DNA of 64,000 nt from contig NZ_JAQSIO010000009.1 of NCBI RefSeq assembly GCF_028649455.1, forward strand, positions 113,010 through 177,009, given 5' to 3'. The first letter of the stretch is position 1. Every line of letters begins with the position of its first letter. This document shows positions 38,227 to 47,918 of this stretch, in pieces. Under the pieces are notes generated by a model. It saw nothing but the letters and a program-made list of their open reading frames with translations. It searched no databases and had not been told where the DNA came from. Source of the stretch: Curvibacter microcysteis. GTDB taxonomy: Bacteria; Pseudomonadota; Gammaproteobacteria; Burkholderiales; Burkholderiaceae_C. A program made the position numbers and the translations under genes.

Positions 38227-38330
38227 GGCCCGGGGCGCAAGCCCTGGCCGCTGCTGCCGGCATTGTCTTTTTTGTGTTCCCTGTGCTCTGGCCACCTCGG
38301 TGGCCAGTGGCCTTTAAGCCCTGACCTGTC

Positions 38331-39737
38331 ATGACCTCCGCTTCCACCGCTGTGCGCACCCGCTTCGCACCTTCGCCCACCGGCTTCATCCACCTGGGCA
38401 ACATCCGCTCGGCCCTTTACCCCTGGGCTTTTGCGCGCGCCAACCAAGGCGTGTTTGTGCTGCGCATCGAGGACACCGATGTGGAGCGCTCTTCGCAGGC
38501 TGCGGTGGATGTGATCATCGAAGGCATGAAGTGGCTGGGCCTGGACCACGACGAAGGTCCGTTCTACCAAATGCAGCGCATGGACCGCTACAAGGAAGTG
38601 CTGGTCCAGCTGCAGGCGGCTGGCCACGTCTACCCTTGCTACATGAGCATGGCAGAGCTGGACGCTCTGCGTGAAAAGCAGATGGCCGCCAAGGAAAAGC
38701 CGCGCTACGACGGCACCTGGCGCCCCGCCCCTGGCAAGACCCTGCCGCCCGTGCCCGAAGGCGTGCAGCCGGTGCTGCGCTTCAAGAACCCGCAGGGCGG
38801 TTCGGTGGTCTGGGATGACAAGGTCAAGGGCCGCATCGAGATCAGCAACGACGAACTCGACGACCTCGTGATTGCGCGTCCGGACGGCACACCCACCTAC
38901 AACTTCTGCGTGGTGGTGGATGACATCGACATGGCCATCACCCATGTGGTCCGTGGTGATGACCACGTCAACAACACGCCGCGCCAGATCAACATCTTCC
39001 AGGCCCTGGGCCAAGAGCCCCCGGTCTATGCCCACCTGCCCACCGTGCTCAATGAGCAGGGCGAGAAGATGAGCAAGCGCAACGGCGCCAAGCCCGTGAC
39101 CCAGTACCGTGACGAGGGCTATCTGCCCGAAGCCATGGTGAACTACCTGGCGCGCCTGGGTTGGTCGCATGGCGATGACGAGATCTTCAGCCGTGAGCAG
39201 TTCCTGTCGTGGTTCAACCTGGACCACCTGGGCCGCAGCGCTGCCCAGTTCGACGAAGCCAAGCTGCGTTGGGTCAATGCCCAGCACCTCAAGGCCATGG
39301 ATGACCAGGCGCTGAGTGACTTGGTGCAGCCTTTGCTGCAAGCGCGTGGCTTGACGGGCTTGGATGATGGCCGCCTGCCGCGCATCTGTGGCCTGTTCAA
39401 GGACCGCTGCGACACCCTGGTGGTGCTGGCGGATTGGGCTCAGGTGTTCTATGCAGACAGCGTGACACCGGTGGAAGACGAGCGTGCCAAGCATGTGACC
39501 GAAGCCATCTACCCGGCGCTGGACACCCTGGTCGCCAAGCTGCAGGACTGCGCTTGGGACAAGGCCTCGATTGCCGCAGCCTTCAAGGAAGTGCTGGCAC
39601 AATACGGCCTGAAGATGCCTCAACTGGCCATGCCGGTGCGGGTGCTGACGGTGGGCACAGCCCACACGCCGTCGGTGGATGCGGTGCTTGAATTGGTCGG
39701 AAGAGAAAAAATTTCGATTCGTTTGCAAAACCGCTGA
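38331..39737 (+). CDS. gltX: Glutamyl-tRNA synthetase
   Basis: 468 residues, class I synthetase that charges tRNA-Glu. Both nucleotide motifs are present: the HIGH-type [21 protein letters not shown] near residue 12-33 and the KMSKS-type [13 protein letters not shown] near 245. The rest follows discriminating bacterial GltX. Its 3' end carries a likely promoter for the tRNA cluster, which includes two tRNA-Glu genes, a natural neighbour. Confidence 0.96.
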   Translation: MTSASTAVRTRFAPSPTGFIHLGNIRSALYPWAFARANQGVFVLRIEDTDVERSSQAAVDVIIEGMKWLGLDHDEGPFYQMQRMDRYKEVLVQLQAAGHVYPCYMSMAELDALREKQMAAKEKPRYDGTWRPAPGKTLPPVPEGVQPVLRFKNPQGGSVVWDDKVKGRIEISNDELDDLVIARPDGTPTYNFCVVVDDIDMAITHVVRGDDHVNNTPRQINIFQALGQEPPVYAHLPTVLNEQGEKMSKRNGAKPVTQYRDEGYLPEAMVNYLARLGWSHGDDEIFSREQFLSWFNLDHLGRSAAQFDEAKLRWVNAQHLKAMDDQALSDLVQPLLQARGLTGLDDGRLPRICGLFKDRCDTLVVLADWAQVFYADSVTPVEDERAKHVTEAIYPALDTLVAKLQDCAWDKASIAAAFKEVLAQYGLKMPQLAMPVRVLTVGTAHTPSVDAVLELVGREKISIRLQNR

Positions 39738-39752
39738 AAATCTGCCTATAAT
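39723..39752 (+). promoter_or_regulatory. Promoter of the tRNA cluster
   Basis: TTGCAA (39723-39728) and a perfect TATAAT (39747-39752) are separated by 18 bases. It overlaps the last codons of gltX (stop at 39735-39737) and lies about 60 bases before the first tRNA, so it is the probable start of the tRNA operon. Confidence 0.7.
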
Positions 39753-39819
39753 TCAAGTCTCAGCAGTTAACGACTTAGAGAAATTTAAGAAGTTAGCCAG
39801 AAATCGCGAGATTTCAAGT

Positions 39820-39895
<76 letters not shown>

Positions 39896-39919
39896 CTTTG
39901 TTGAGTCGTCCAAGGTTTT

Positions 39920-39995
39920 GACCCTATCGTCTAGAGGCCTAGGACATCACCCTTTCACGGTGAGTACCGGGGTTCGAATCCCCGTAGGGTCGCCA
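39920..39995 (+). tRNA. tRNA-Glu (anticodon TTC), first copy
   Basis: Starts GACCCTATCGTCTAGAGG, anticodon loop CTTTCAC (TTC), T-arm GTTCGAATC, encoded CCA. 76 bases. Confidence 0.95.
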
Positions 39996-40043
39996 AGTTT
40001 GTAGCACTTGGCTCTGGCAACAGAGCGCAAAAGCTGCCTGCCA

Positions 40044-40120
40044 GGAGTGGTAGTTCAGTTGGTTAGAATACCGGCCTGTCACGCCGGGGGTCGCGGGTTC
40101 GAGTCCCGTCCACTCCGCCA
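40044..40120 (+). tRNA. tRNA-Asp (anticodon GTC), first copy
   Basis: Starts GGAGTGGTAGTTCAGTTGG, anticodon loop CTGTCAC (GTC), T-arm GTTCGAGTC, encoded CCA. 77 bases. Confidence 0.95.
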
Positions 40121-40180
40121 GTTTGAAGTCTTTGTGTGTCATCGGCATGTAAAGCGTTTTTTGGTGAGAGCCAAAAAATT

Positions 40181-40256
<76 letters not shown>

Positions 40257-40287
40257 ATTTTTGTCAGTTTCGGTTAGTCCAAGGTTT

Positions 40288-40363
40288 GACCCTATCGTCT
40301 AGAGGCCTAGGACATCACCCTTTCACGGTGAGTACCGGGGTTCGAATCCCCGTAGGGTCGCCA
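40288..40363 (+). tRNA. tRNA-Glu (anticodon TTC), second copy
   Basis: Same mature sequence as the copy at 39920, 368 bases downstream. Encoded CCA. Confidence 0.95.
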
Positions 40364-40411
40364 AGTTTGTAGCACTTGGCTCTGATTGCAGAGCACAACA
40401 GCTATCTACCA

Positions 40412-40488
40412 GGAGTGGTAGTTCAGTTGGTTAGAATACCGGCCTGTCACGCCGGGGGTCGCGGGTTCGAGTCCCGTCCACTCCGCCA
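40412..40488 (+). tRNA. tRNA-Asp (anticodon GTC), second copy
   Basis: Same mature sequence as the copy at 40044, 368 bases downstream. Encoded CCA. Confidence 0.95.
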
Positions 40489-40491
40489 ATT

Positions 40492-40526
40492 AAAACGGCT
40501 CACAGAGTTTTCTGTGGGCCGTTTTT
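40492..40526 (+). terminator. Terminator of the tRNA cluster
   Basis: AAAACGGCTCACAGA-GTTT-TCTGTGGGCCGTTTTT, one mismatch in the stem with a T-run, four bases past the last tRNA. Confidence 0.85.
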
Positions 40527-40576
40527 CTTTGTCTGTCGCTTTTGACGCAGAGCCGATGTGGCGCAGCATGGGGGCG

Positions 40577-40603
40577 AAAAAAAGCCAGGACTGCGCCTGG
40601 CTT
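40577..40603 (-). terminator. Terminator of the SDR dehydrogenase gene
   Basis: AAGCCAGG-N6-CCTGGCTT stem (40582-40603) followed by T-run on the minus strand, 46 bases after the stop codon. Confidence 0.8.
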
Positions 40604-40648
40604 GGTTCAGCGATGTGCCGGCCTTGACGCCGGCATGGGCCGTGCCGC

Positions 40649-41407
<759 letters not shown>

Positions 41408-41422
41408 GGTGTCTCCTGTGTA

Positions 41423-41442
41423 TGACGTTTACGTAAACGTCA
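41423..41442. promoter_or_regulatory. Perfect 20-bp palindrome upstream of the SDR gene
   Basis: TGACGTTTAC/GTAAACGTCA begins 16 bases before the SDR start. A perfect palindrome of this length in a short leader is a strong operator candidate for a dimeric regulator, for example of the MerR (LiuR-like) or TetR type that controls acyl-CoA degradation; that link is from memory and untested. No regulator gene is adjacent. Confidence 0.65.
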
Positions 41443-41477
41443 ATTATGGCATCCGAAATCGGGGTGGCACAAGCGTG

Positions 41478-41509
41478 AAAAAGGCCTCGCGCCTAGAAGC
41501 GGGAGGCCT
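41478..41509 (-). terminator. Terminator of fbpA
   Basis: AGGCCTC-N14-GAGGCCT stem (41482-41509), T-run on the minus strand (complement of 41478-41482), 24 bases past the fbpA stop. Confidence 0.75.
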
Positions 41510-41533
41510 GTGCAGAGCAGCCGGTAGGACGTC

Positions 41534-42583
41534 TTAGCGAAAGCCGACCCGGTCCAGCATCTGCTGCACCTTGATCTGGTTCATGCCCACGGCGCTCACG
41601 GGAATCAGCTCGCTTTTGAAGCTGCCACCGGTCATGGCTTTGAGCGCGGGGTTGTCGAACTGCACCCCTTTGGCTACCGGCCATTCGTTGTTGCCGTTGG
41701 CGAAGTGGTTTTGCGCTTCGGGGCTCACCAGGTATTCCAGGAAGCGCACGGCGTTGGCTTGGTTTTTGGCGTAACGAGCCACCGCGCCACCGGCCACGTT
41801 GACGTGCGTGCCTTCGCCGGCCTGGTTCGGGAACATGATCCCCAGCTTGTCGACCAGCGCGCGGTCGTCGGCGTTGGTGGAGCGCATCAGGCGCGCCAGG
41901 TAGTAGGAGTTGGTCACCGCCACCGCGCATTCACCCGAAGCCACGCCCTTGATCTGGTCGGTGTCGCCGCCCTTGGGGCTGCGCGCCAGGTTGTCGTTCA
42001 GGCCTTTGATCCAGGCCTCGGTCTTGACCGGGCCCAGGTGTTCCACCATGGCGCCAAACAGGCTCAGGTTGTAGGGGTGGGAGCCCGAGCGGATGCAAAT
42101 GCGGCCCTTGTTGACCGGGTCGGCCAGCTTTTCGTAGGTGTCCACCTCGCTGGCTTTCACACGCTGCTTGTCATACACCACGATGCGGGCCCGGGTGGAC
42201 AGGCCGAACCATGCCGTGGCGCCTTTGTCGTCAGGCTTGGCGCGCAGCTGGGGCGCAATGGCCGTAGTGAGCACCTTGGACTGAATGGGCTGGAACAGAC
42301 CGTCCACTTCGGCCCGCCACAGCCGAGCCGCATCCACCAGCAGGATCACGTCCGCGGGCGAGGCTTGACCCTCGGTCTTGAGGCGGGCCAGGATGCCCGC
42401 GTCGTCCGAATCTACGCGCTGGATGCGGATGCCCGTGGCCTTGGTGAAGTTGCTGTAGAGCGCTTCGTCGCTGGGGTAATGGCGAGCCGAATAGAGGTTC
42501 AGGACTTGCTCTTGGGCCCAAGACGGGGCCGCATTCAGCAGCATGGCACAGGACAGGGCAATGGTCTTCAGCACGGTTTTCAC
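41534..42583 (-). CDS. fbpA: Ferric-iron ABC transporter, periplasmic binding protein
   Basis: 349 residues. GTG start at 42583 with AAGGA a few bases upstream. Signal peptide KTIALSCAMLLNAAPSWAQ, then LNLYSARHYPSDEALYSNF, the typical opening of Fe(III)-binding proteins of the FbpA/FutA type. Likely iron ligands are the tyrosines in NSYYLARLM and the histidine near SARHY. It delivers ferric iron to the permease. A Fur-like site and its own promoter lie just upstream, while the permease gene ends 149 bases away. Confidence 0.88.
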   Translation of the reverse strand: MKTVLKTIALSCAMLLNAAPSWAQEQVLNLYSARHYPSDEALYSNFTKATGIRIQRVDSDDAGILARLKTEGQASPADVILLVDAARLWRAEVDGLFQPIQSKVLTTAIAPQLRAKPDDKGATAWFGLSTRARIVVYDKQRVKASEVDTYEKLADPVNKGRICIRSGSHPYNLSLFGAMVEHLGPVKTEAWIKGLNDNLARSPKGGDTDQIKGVASGECAVAVTNSYYLARLMRSTNADDRALVDKLGIMFPNQAGEGTHVNVAGGAVARYAKNQANAVRFLEYLVSPEAQNHFANGNNEWPVAKGVQFDNPALKAMTGGSFKSELIPVSAVGMNQIKVQQMLDRVGFR

Positions 42584-42625
42584 AGCATTCCTTTGGCAGC
42601 GCCAGGCGTCTCAATGTAAAAATTC

Positions 42626-42651
42626 AGTATATCAATGAATGCGAATCATTC
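42626..42651 (-). promoter_or_regulatory. Fur-like operator over the fbpA promoter
   Basis: AATGAATGCGAATCATT (42634-42650) has AATGA/TCATT arms and resembles iron-box sequences; on the minus strand it sits just upstream of TATACT (complement of 42626-42631), a good -10. Iron-loaded Fur would block this promoter. Placement before an iron-transport gene supports the call. Confidence 0.6.
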
Positions 42652-42731
42652 TTGAATTGAGGGGTATGCCGACGGAGATGGACACAGGGCGGACACTGCG
42701 GTGGATCGATCCGCCAGGGTGACCGTGCGGC

Positions 42732-44375
42732 TCAATCCCCTTGCCGGCGCAAGGTGCGGCTGAGCAGCAGCACCGGCCCCAAACCCACCAGCACCAGGGC
42801 CAGGCTGGGCAGAGCCGCTTCGCCCAGGCGTTCATCCCGGGCCAATTGGTAAGCCACCACGGCCAGGGTGTCTGAATTGAAGGGCCGCAGTACCAAGGTG
42901 GTGGGCAGCTCTTTCATCACGTCGACAAACACCAGCAGCAGGGCGGCTGCGCTGGAGCGCCGCAGCAGCGGGGCATGCACACGGCGCAGCAGGCCCCACC
43001 CGCGCACGCCGAGCAGTCGGGCCGACTCATCCAGGCTGGGCGGGATGCGCGCATAGCCACTTTGCACGGTTTGCAGCGCCACGGAAGAGAAGCGCACCAG
43101 GTAGGCCAGCACCAGTCCCAGCACCGTGGCGCTGAGCCAGTACCCGGCTTGCGAGGCTGGCCAGTGCTGTTGCAGCCAGCCAAAAGGCAGCAACAAACCG
43201 ACCACCACCACGGCGCCTGGAACGGCGTATCCCAATCCCACCAGGCCACAGACCAGACGCGACAGGCGGTCCGGGCGCTGGCGTTGCAAGAAGGCCAGTG
43301 TCAGCGCCAAGGCCACGGCCAACAGCGCGCTGATGGCGCCCAGTTTCAGGCTGTTGAGCGACCAGTCAATGAAGCGCGTCCAGGGCAGTTCGCTCGGTTC
43401 GGCCAGCAGCGGGCGCAGCATGAACAGCACCGGCAGCACAAAGCCCAGCAGCACGGGCAGCCCGCAGACCAGCCAGGCCAGGGTCAAGCCCGGGCCGGCC
43501 AACGGGGCGGGACGGGCGCTGCTCACATCGCCCCGGTCTGGCTTGGCCTGGCTGAAGCGCAGGCGGCGCCGGGCGTGGCGCTCCAGGGCCAGCAGGCTGA
43601 GCACCACCAAGAGCAGGCAACCCGCCAACTGGCCAGCGGCCACCCGGTCGTCCATGGCCAGCCAGGCCTTGTAGATGCCGGCGGTGAAGGTCTGGATGCC
43701 GAAGTAGCTCGACACCCCATAGTCGGCCAAGGTCTCCATCAAGGCCAGGGCCACGCCGGCGGCGATGGCGGGGCGGGCCATGGGCAGCGCTATGACGCGG
43801 ATGCGGCGCGACAGCGGAGCGCCCAGCAGGCGGGCGGCCTCCATCAACTGGCTGGCACGTTCGCTCAGGGCGGCGCGCGTCAGCAGGTAAACATAGGGGT
43901 AGAGCGCCAGCGTGAACACCACGGCGGCCCCGCCCAGGCTGCGCACTTCAGGCAGCACCCGCCCTTGCAAGCCCAGGTGCTGGCGCAGCGCACTTTGCAA
44001 AGGCCCGCTGAACTGCAGGAAGTCGGTGTAGGCATAGGCCACCACGTAGGCCGGCATGGCCAGGGGCAGCAGCAGGGCCCATTCAAAAAAGCGCCGGCCT
44101 CGAAACTCGAACAAGCTCACGGCCGTGGCCGTGCCCAGGCCCACCGCGGTGACCCCCAGGCCCACCAGCAGGCACAGGGCCAGCGAGGTCCAGGCGTAGT
44201 CGGGCAGCACGGTGCTGGCCATTTCCAGCAGGATCTGGGTACTTTGCGCACTGCCTTGCAGGGCAAACAAGAGCACCGACAACACCGGCAAGCAGAGCAG
44301 GCCAGCGATCAGGAGCAGCAAGATGGAGCGGGGCCAGGTGCGCAGCATGAGGGGGAGGGCGTGAGGAGGGTGCAT
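42732..44375 (-). CDS. fbpB: Ferric-iron ABC transporter, permease (fused two-domain FbpB)
   Basis: 547 residues with about 12 membrane segments, a duplicated permease as in FbpB/SfuB. Two EAA-type loops are recognisable: LMEAARLLGAPLSRRIRVIALPMARPAIAAG and LDESARLLGVRGWGLLRRVHAPLLRRSSAAALLL. It transports ferric iron from the periplasm with FbpA and the ATPase. Start is either ATG 44375 or ATG 44348. The ATPase gene is on the other strand, 78 bases away, instead of downstream. Confidence 0.88.
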   Translation of the reverse strand: MHPPHALPLMLRTWPRSILLLLIAGLLCLPVLSVLLFALQGSAQSTQILLEMASTVLPDYAWTSLALCLLVGLGVTAVGLGTATAVSLFEFRGRRFFEWALLLPLAMPAYVVAYAYTDFLQFSGPLQSALRQHLGLQGRVLPEVRSLGGAAVVFTLALYPYVYLLTRAALSERASQLMEAARLLGAPLSRRIRVIALPMARPAIAAGVALALMETLADYGVSSYFGIQTFTAGIYKAWLAMDDRVAAGQLAGCLLLVVLSLLALERHARRRLRFSQAKPDRGDVSSARPAPLAGPGLTLAWLVCGLPVLLGFVLPVLFMLRPLLAEPSELPWTRFIDWSLNSLKLGAISALLAVALALTLAFLQRQRPDRLSRLVCGLVGLGYAVPGAVVVVGLLLPFGWLQQHWPASQAGYWLSATVLGLVLAYLVRFSSVALQTVQSGYARIPPSLDESARLLGVRGWGLLRRVHAPLLRRSSAAALLLVFVDVMKELPTTLVLRPFNSDTLAVVAYQLARDERLGEAALPSLALVLVGLGPVLLLSRTLRRQGD

Positions 44376-44453
44376 TGTAGGAGCCGCTCGTGGGCCTGCG
44401 CGGTCAGGGGCCTTGCCTGCGGCACCGGCCTGGGGTCCCTACAATCGGCGGCT

Positions 44454-45527
44454 ATGTTTTTAGAGCTGTCCCAGCTGGAGGTCCGTTACCCAGGTCGCGC
44501 GCGCGCGGCGGTGGCTCAGGTGTCGCTGGGCCTGCGCGCGGGGGACATTGGTGTGCTGTTGGGGCCCTCGGGCTGCGGCAAGACCTCGCTTTTGCGGGCC
44601 GTGGCCGGGCTGGAGCCGGTGGCCGCCGGCGCCATTCGCCTGTCTTCGCGCGTGGTCAGCCAGGCGGGCCGGGTGGTGCCGCCAGAGCAGCGTCGCATGG
44701 GCATGGTGTTTCAGGACTACGCCTTGTTCCCGCACCTGAGCATTGCCGACAACGTGGGCTTTGGTTTGGCGCCACTGTCGCGCGAGGCCCGCTCAGCCCG
44801 GGTGCGCGAGGTGCTCGGCCTGGTCGGCCTGGAGGACGCACAGGGGCGCTTTCCGCATGAACTGTCGGGCGGCCAGCAGCAGCGTGTGGCCCTGGCCCGG
44901 GCCCTGGCGCCTCAGCCTGATCTGCTGCTGCTCGATGAACCCTTTTCCAACCTCGATGTCGAACTGCGCGAGCGCCTGGCCCATGAGGTGCGGGGCATTC
45001 TGAAGCAGGCCGGCGCCACGGCGCTGATGGTCACCCACGACCAACTCGAGGCCTTTGCCATTGGCGACGTGATTGGCGTCATGCAAGACGGGGCGCTGCA
45101 CCAATGGGACGACGCCTATTCGCTCTACCACCGACCCTCCACCCGGTTTGTCGCCGACTTTATTGGCCACGGCGTGCTCTTGCCCGCCAGCCTGAGCGGC
45201 CAAGGGGAGGCCCTGCGGGTGCACACCCCCTTGGGCGATTTGCAGGACCTGAGCGAATGTCCCCTGCCCACGGCCTACCCTGGTGGCCTGTGCGATGTGT
45301 TGTTCCGGGCCGATGACATCGTGCACGACGACGCTTCGACCGTGAAGGCGCGCATCCTGCGCAAGGCCTTCCGGGGCTCTGAATTCCTCTACACCTTGAG
45401 CCTGAGCACGGGCGAAACCGTGCTGGCCCATGTGCCCAGCCACCATGACCACGCGGTGGGTGAGTGGGTGGGCATCCGGCCTGAGATGGACCATGTGGTC
45501 ACCTTTGCCCGGCTCCCGGCGGCCTGA
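44454..45527 (+). CDS. fbpC: Ferric-iron-type ABC transporter ATPase
   Basis: 357 residues. Walker A GPSGCGKTSLL, Q-loop MVFQDYALFPHLSIADNV, signature LSGGQQQRVALARAL, Walker B LLLLDEPFSNLD and the switch His in VTHDQLEAFAIGD are all intact. The C-terminal part (about 240-357) is the TOBE-like extension of the FbpC/PotA group. It is divergent from the permease with 78 bases between starts, so the partners are produced from separate promoters. Confidence 0.88.
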   Translation: MFLELSQLEVRYPGRARAAVAQVSLGLRAGDIGVLLGPSGCGKTSLLRAVAGLEPVAAGAIRLSSRVVSQAGRVVPPEQRRMGMVFQDYALFPHLSIADNVGFGLAPLSREARSARVREVLGLVGLEDAQGRFPHELSGGQQQRVALARALAPQPDLLLLDEPFSNLDVELRERLAHEVRGILKQAGATALMVTHDQLEAFAIGDVIGVMQDGALHQWDDAYSLYHRPSTRFVADFIGHGVLLPASLSGQGEALRVHTPLGDLQDLSECPLPTAYPGGLCDVLFRADDIVHDDASTVKARILRKAFRGSEFLYTLSLSTGETVLAHVPSHHDHAVGEWVGIRPEMDHVVTFARLPAA

Positions 45528-45553
45528 GCGGGCTGCCTTCTCTTTTCTTTTTC

Positions 45554-46549
45554 ATGTCCATGCGTTTTCCATTCCTGCGGGGTACCCGTGCCCCATCGTG
45601 CTCGCGCCTGTTGGGCGGGCTCTGCCTGGCCCTGATGCTGCAAGCCTGCAGCGCACCGCCCCCGTTGCTGCCGGGTTCGGGAGGGGCGACCGCCACGTCG
45701 GGCGCAAGCGCTTCTTCCAGCACGGCATCGGTCACCACGCCCCCGGTGGTGGTGCCCAGCCCACCGCCACGCCCCCCGCTGAAAATCGGTCTGGCCCTGG
45801 GCGGCGGTGCGGCGCGCGGCTTTGCCCACATCGGTGTGATCCAGGTGTTGGAAGAGGCGGGCATCAAGCCGGACTTCGTGGTGGGCACCTCGGCGGGCAG
45901 CGTGGTGGCTGCGCTGTATGCCAGCGGCAAGACCGGGGCTCAGTTGCAGCAGGTGGCTGAGACCATGGAAGAGGCGGCCATCACCGACTGGACCCTGCCC
46001 CTGTTCAGCCGGGGCATGCTCAAGGGAGAGGCCTTGGGCCGCTATGTGAACGGCCTGGTGGGCAACCGCTTGATTGAGGACATGCGCCTGCCCCTGGGGG
46101 TGGTCGCCACTGACCTGCAAAACGGGCAGGGCGTGCTCTTCCAACGCGGGAACACGGGCACCGCAGTGCGGGCCTCAAGCGCTGTGCCCTCGGTGTTTCA
46201 GCCTGTGAACATCGCGGGCCGCGACTACGTGGACGGTGGCCTGGTGTCGCCCGTGCCCGTGCGCTTTGCGCGCCAGATGGGGGCCACCTACGTGTTGGCC
46301 GTGGACATCTCCAGCCCGCCCGAGGGCAACCTCGCCAATGACTCGCTGCAAATCCTGCTCCAGACCTTTGCCATCATGTCCAAGAGCATCAATGCCTGGG
46401 AGCTGAAAGAGGCCGAGTTGGTGGTCAAGCCCGCGCTGCCTGGTGTCAAGAGCGCCGACTTTGGCGCCCGCCGCCGCTCCATCGAAGCGGGGCGGGTCGC
46501 CATGCTGCAGGCCTTGCCCACCTTGAAAGCCGCGCTGGCTGCGCGCTGA
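45554..46549 (+). CDS. Patatin-like phospholipase lipoprotein (RssA-like)
   Basis: 331 residues. The signal segment ends in the lipobox LQAC (about residues 29-32), then an Ala/Ser/Thr/Pro-rich linker to about residue 70. The patatin domain follows: LGGGAARGFAHIGVIQVLE (oxyanion hole), GTSAGSVVAAL (nucleophile Ser in GxSxG), and VDGGLVSPVPV (catalytic Asp in DGG). The Ser-Asp dyad is intact, so it is probably an active lipid hydrolase on the envelope. It is 26 bases after the ATPase gene, on the same strand, but functionally unrelated. Confidence 0.85.
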   Translation: MSMRFPFLRGTRAPSCSRLLGGLCLALMLQACSAPPPLLPGSGGATATSGASASSSTASVTTPPVVVPSPPPRPPLKIGLALGGGAARGFAHIGVIQVLEEAGIKPDFVVGTSAGSVVAALYASGKTGAQLQQVAETMEEAAITDWTLPLFSRGMLKGEALGRYVNGLVGNRLIEDMRLPLGVVATDLQNGQGVLFQRGNTGTAVRASSAVPSVFQPVNIAGRDYVDGGLVSPVPVRFARQMGATYVLAVDISSPPEGNLANDSLQILLQTFAIMSKSINAWELKEAELVVKPALPGVKSADFGARRRSIEAGRVAMLQALPTLKAALAAR

Positions 46550-46595
46550 ACGCGACCTGTTGCGCCCCCGCCAAAGGTGCCAGGGGCGAGCAAGG

Positions 46596-47918
46596 TCAGA
46601 GCGTGCGGGCTGGCAGGATGCTGCCCTCGCAGGCGCCAAAACCAATGCGTGCTGCGCCGGCTTTTTCGCACCAGCCGCGCAACACCACGCTGTCGCCGTC
46701 TTCGAGGTAGACGCGTTGCTCGCCCTGGGGCAGGGTGACGGGCTGCTTGCCGCCTTGGGTCAGCTCGATCAGGGCGCCGGCCTGGTCCAGTGTGGGGCCC
46801 GACAGCGTGCCGCTGCCCAGCAGGTCGCCGGGCTGCAGGTTGCAGCCATTGACCGTGTGGTGCGTGACCATCTGCGCCAGCGTCCAGTAGGCGTGTCGGT
46901 AGCTGGTGCGGCAAATGCTGGCTGGCGCCAGGCCTGCACTGCGCATGGCTGGGGTTTGCAGGCCGACGTCCAGCTGGATGTCGAAAGCGCCTTCCTGGCG
47001 GTTCGCGGCCGAGTCCAAATAGGCCAGGGGCTGCGGGTCGCCGGCGGGGCGCTCGAAGCCGGTGCGGTAGGGGGCCAGGGCATCCAGCGTCACGATCCAG
47101 GGCGAAATGGTGGTGGCGAAGTTCTTGGACAAGAAGGGGCCCAGGGGTTGGTACTCCCAGGCCTGGATGTCACGCGCTGACCAGTCGTTGAGCAGGCAGA
47201 GGCCGAACACGTGTTGCTCAGCGTCATCCATGGCGATGGGCTCGCCCAGTTCATTGCCCTGGCCCAGGAACACGCCCAGCTCCAGTTCGATGTCCAGCCG
47301 GCGGCAGGGGCCGAACACGGGCTCGGTGGCCCCGGGCGGCAGGGTCTGGCCCACGGGGCGGTGAAAGCGCTGACCCGACACGCCAATGCTGGAGGCCCGG
47401 CCATGGTAACCGATGGGCACCCACTTGTAATTGGGCAGCAAAGGGTTGTCCGGGCGGAACTGCTTGCCGATGTTGGTGGCGTGGTGCACCGAGGTGTAGA
47501 AGTCGGTGTAGTCACCGATGCGCGCCGGCACGGTGAACTCCGCTTGGGCTTGCGGCACCAGGCAGGTGGCCACCGTGTCGGCACCGGCAGCGCCTTCGCG
47601 CAGCAGGCGCGACAAGGCCAGGCGCAGCGCGCTCCAGGCCGTGGGGCCCAGGGCCATCAAGGCATTGAGCCGGTCTTGCGCGCCAGCCTGCAGGGCGGCG
47701 GCCGCTTCACCCGTGACCAGGCCGGTGCGGGCCAGGGCGGCCAGGTCGACGATTTGGTCGCCCAGGGCCACACCGCCGCGGAAGGCTTCGTCGCTGCCTT
47801 GGCGACGGAATACGGCAAAGGGCAGGTTCTGGATCGGGAAGTCGCCGCCGGGCGTTTGGGCTGAGGCCAGCCAGCTGCGCAGTGCGGGGTGGTGGGTTTC
47901 GTTCAAAAGGGTGCTCAT
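46596..47918 (-). CDS. fahA: Fumarylacetoacetase
   Basis: 440 residues from ATG 47918, full-length FAH with N-terminal SH3-like and C-terminal catalytic domains. FAH hydrolyses fumarylacetoacetate to fumarate and acetoacetate at the end of homogentisate/tyrosine breakdown. Landmarks: RIGDYTDFYTSVHHATNIGKQFRP (substrate and metal His/Asp), WKVPIGYHGRASSIGVSGQRFHRP-type loop, ELELGVFLGQGNELGEPI, and LLNDWSARDIQAWEYQPLGPF. Its start overlaps the VOC gene's stop by four bases (ATGA), so it is coupled to the P450 operon. hmgA is absent. Confidence 0.93.
   Translation of the reverse strand: MSTLLNETHHPALRSWLASAQTPGGDFPIQNLPFAVFRRQGSDEAFRGGVALGDQIVDLAALARTGLVTGEAAAALQAGAQDRLNALMALGPTAWSALRLALSRLLREGAAGADTVATCLVPQAQAEFTVPARIGDYTDFYTSVHHATNIGKQFRPDNPLLPNYKWVPIGYHGRASSIGVSGQRFHRPVGQTLPPGATEPVFGPCRRLDIELELGVFLGQGNELGEPIAMDDAEQHVFGLCLLNDWSARDIQAWEYQPLGPFLSKNFATTISPWIVTLDALAPYRTGFERPAGDPQPLAYLDSAANRQEGAFDIQLDVGLQTPAMRSAGLAPASICRTSYRHAYWTLAQMVTHHTVNGCNLQPGDLLGSGTLSGPTLDQAGALIELTQGGKQPVTLPQGEQRVYLEDGDSVVLRGWCEKAGAARIGFGACEGSILPARTL

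Noticed and set aside
36586..38295. 569-residue minus-strand frame
   Set aside because: It lies opposite purF; composition bias only.
42975..44453. N-terminal extension of the ATPase reading frame
   Set aside because: The frame is open through the opposite-strand permease. The ATPase proper starts at ATG 44454 and has the usual N-terminus.
46550..46595. Possible terminator between the patatin and fahA genes
   Set aside because: No clear stem with T-run on either strand.
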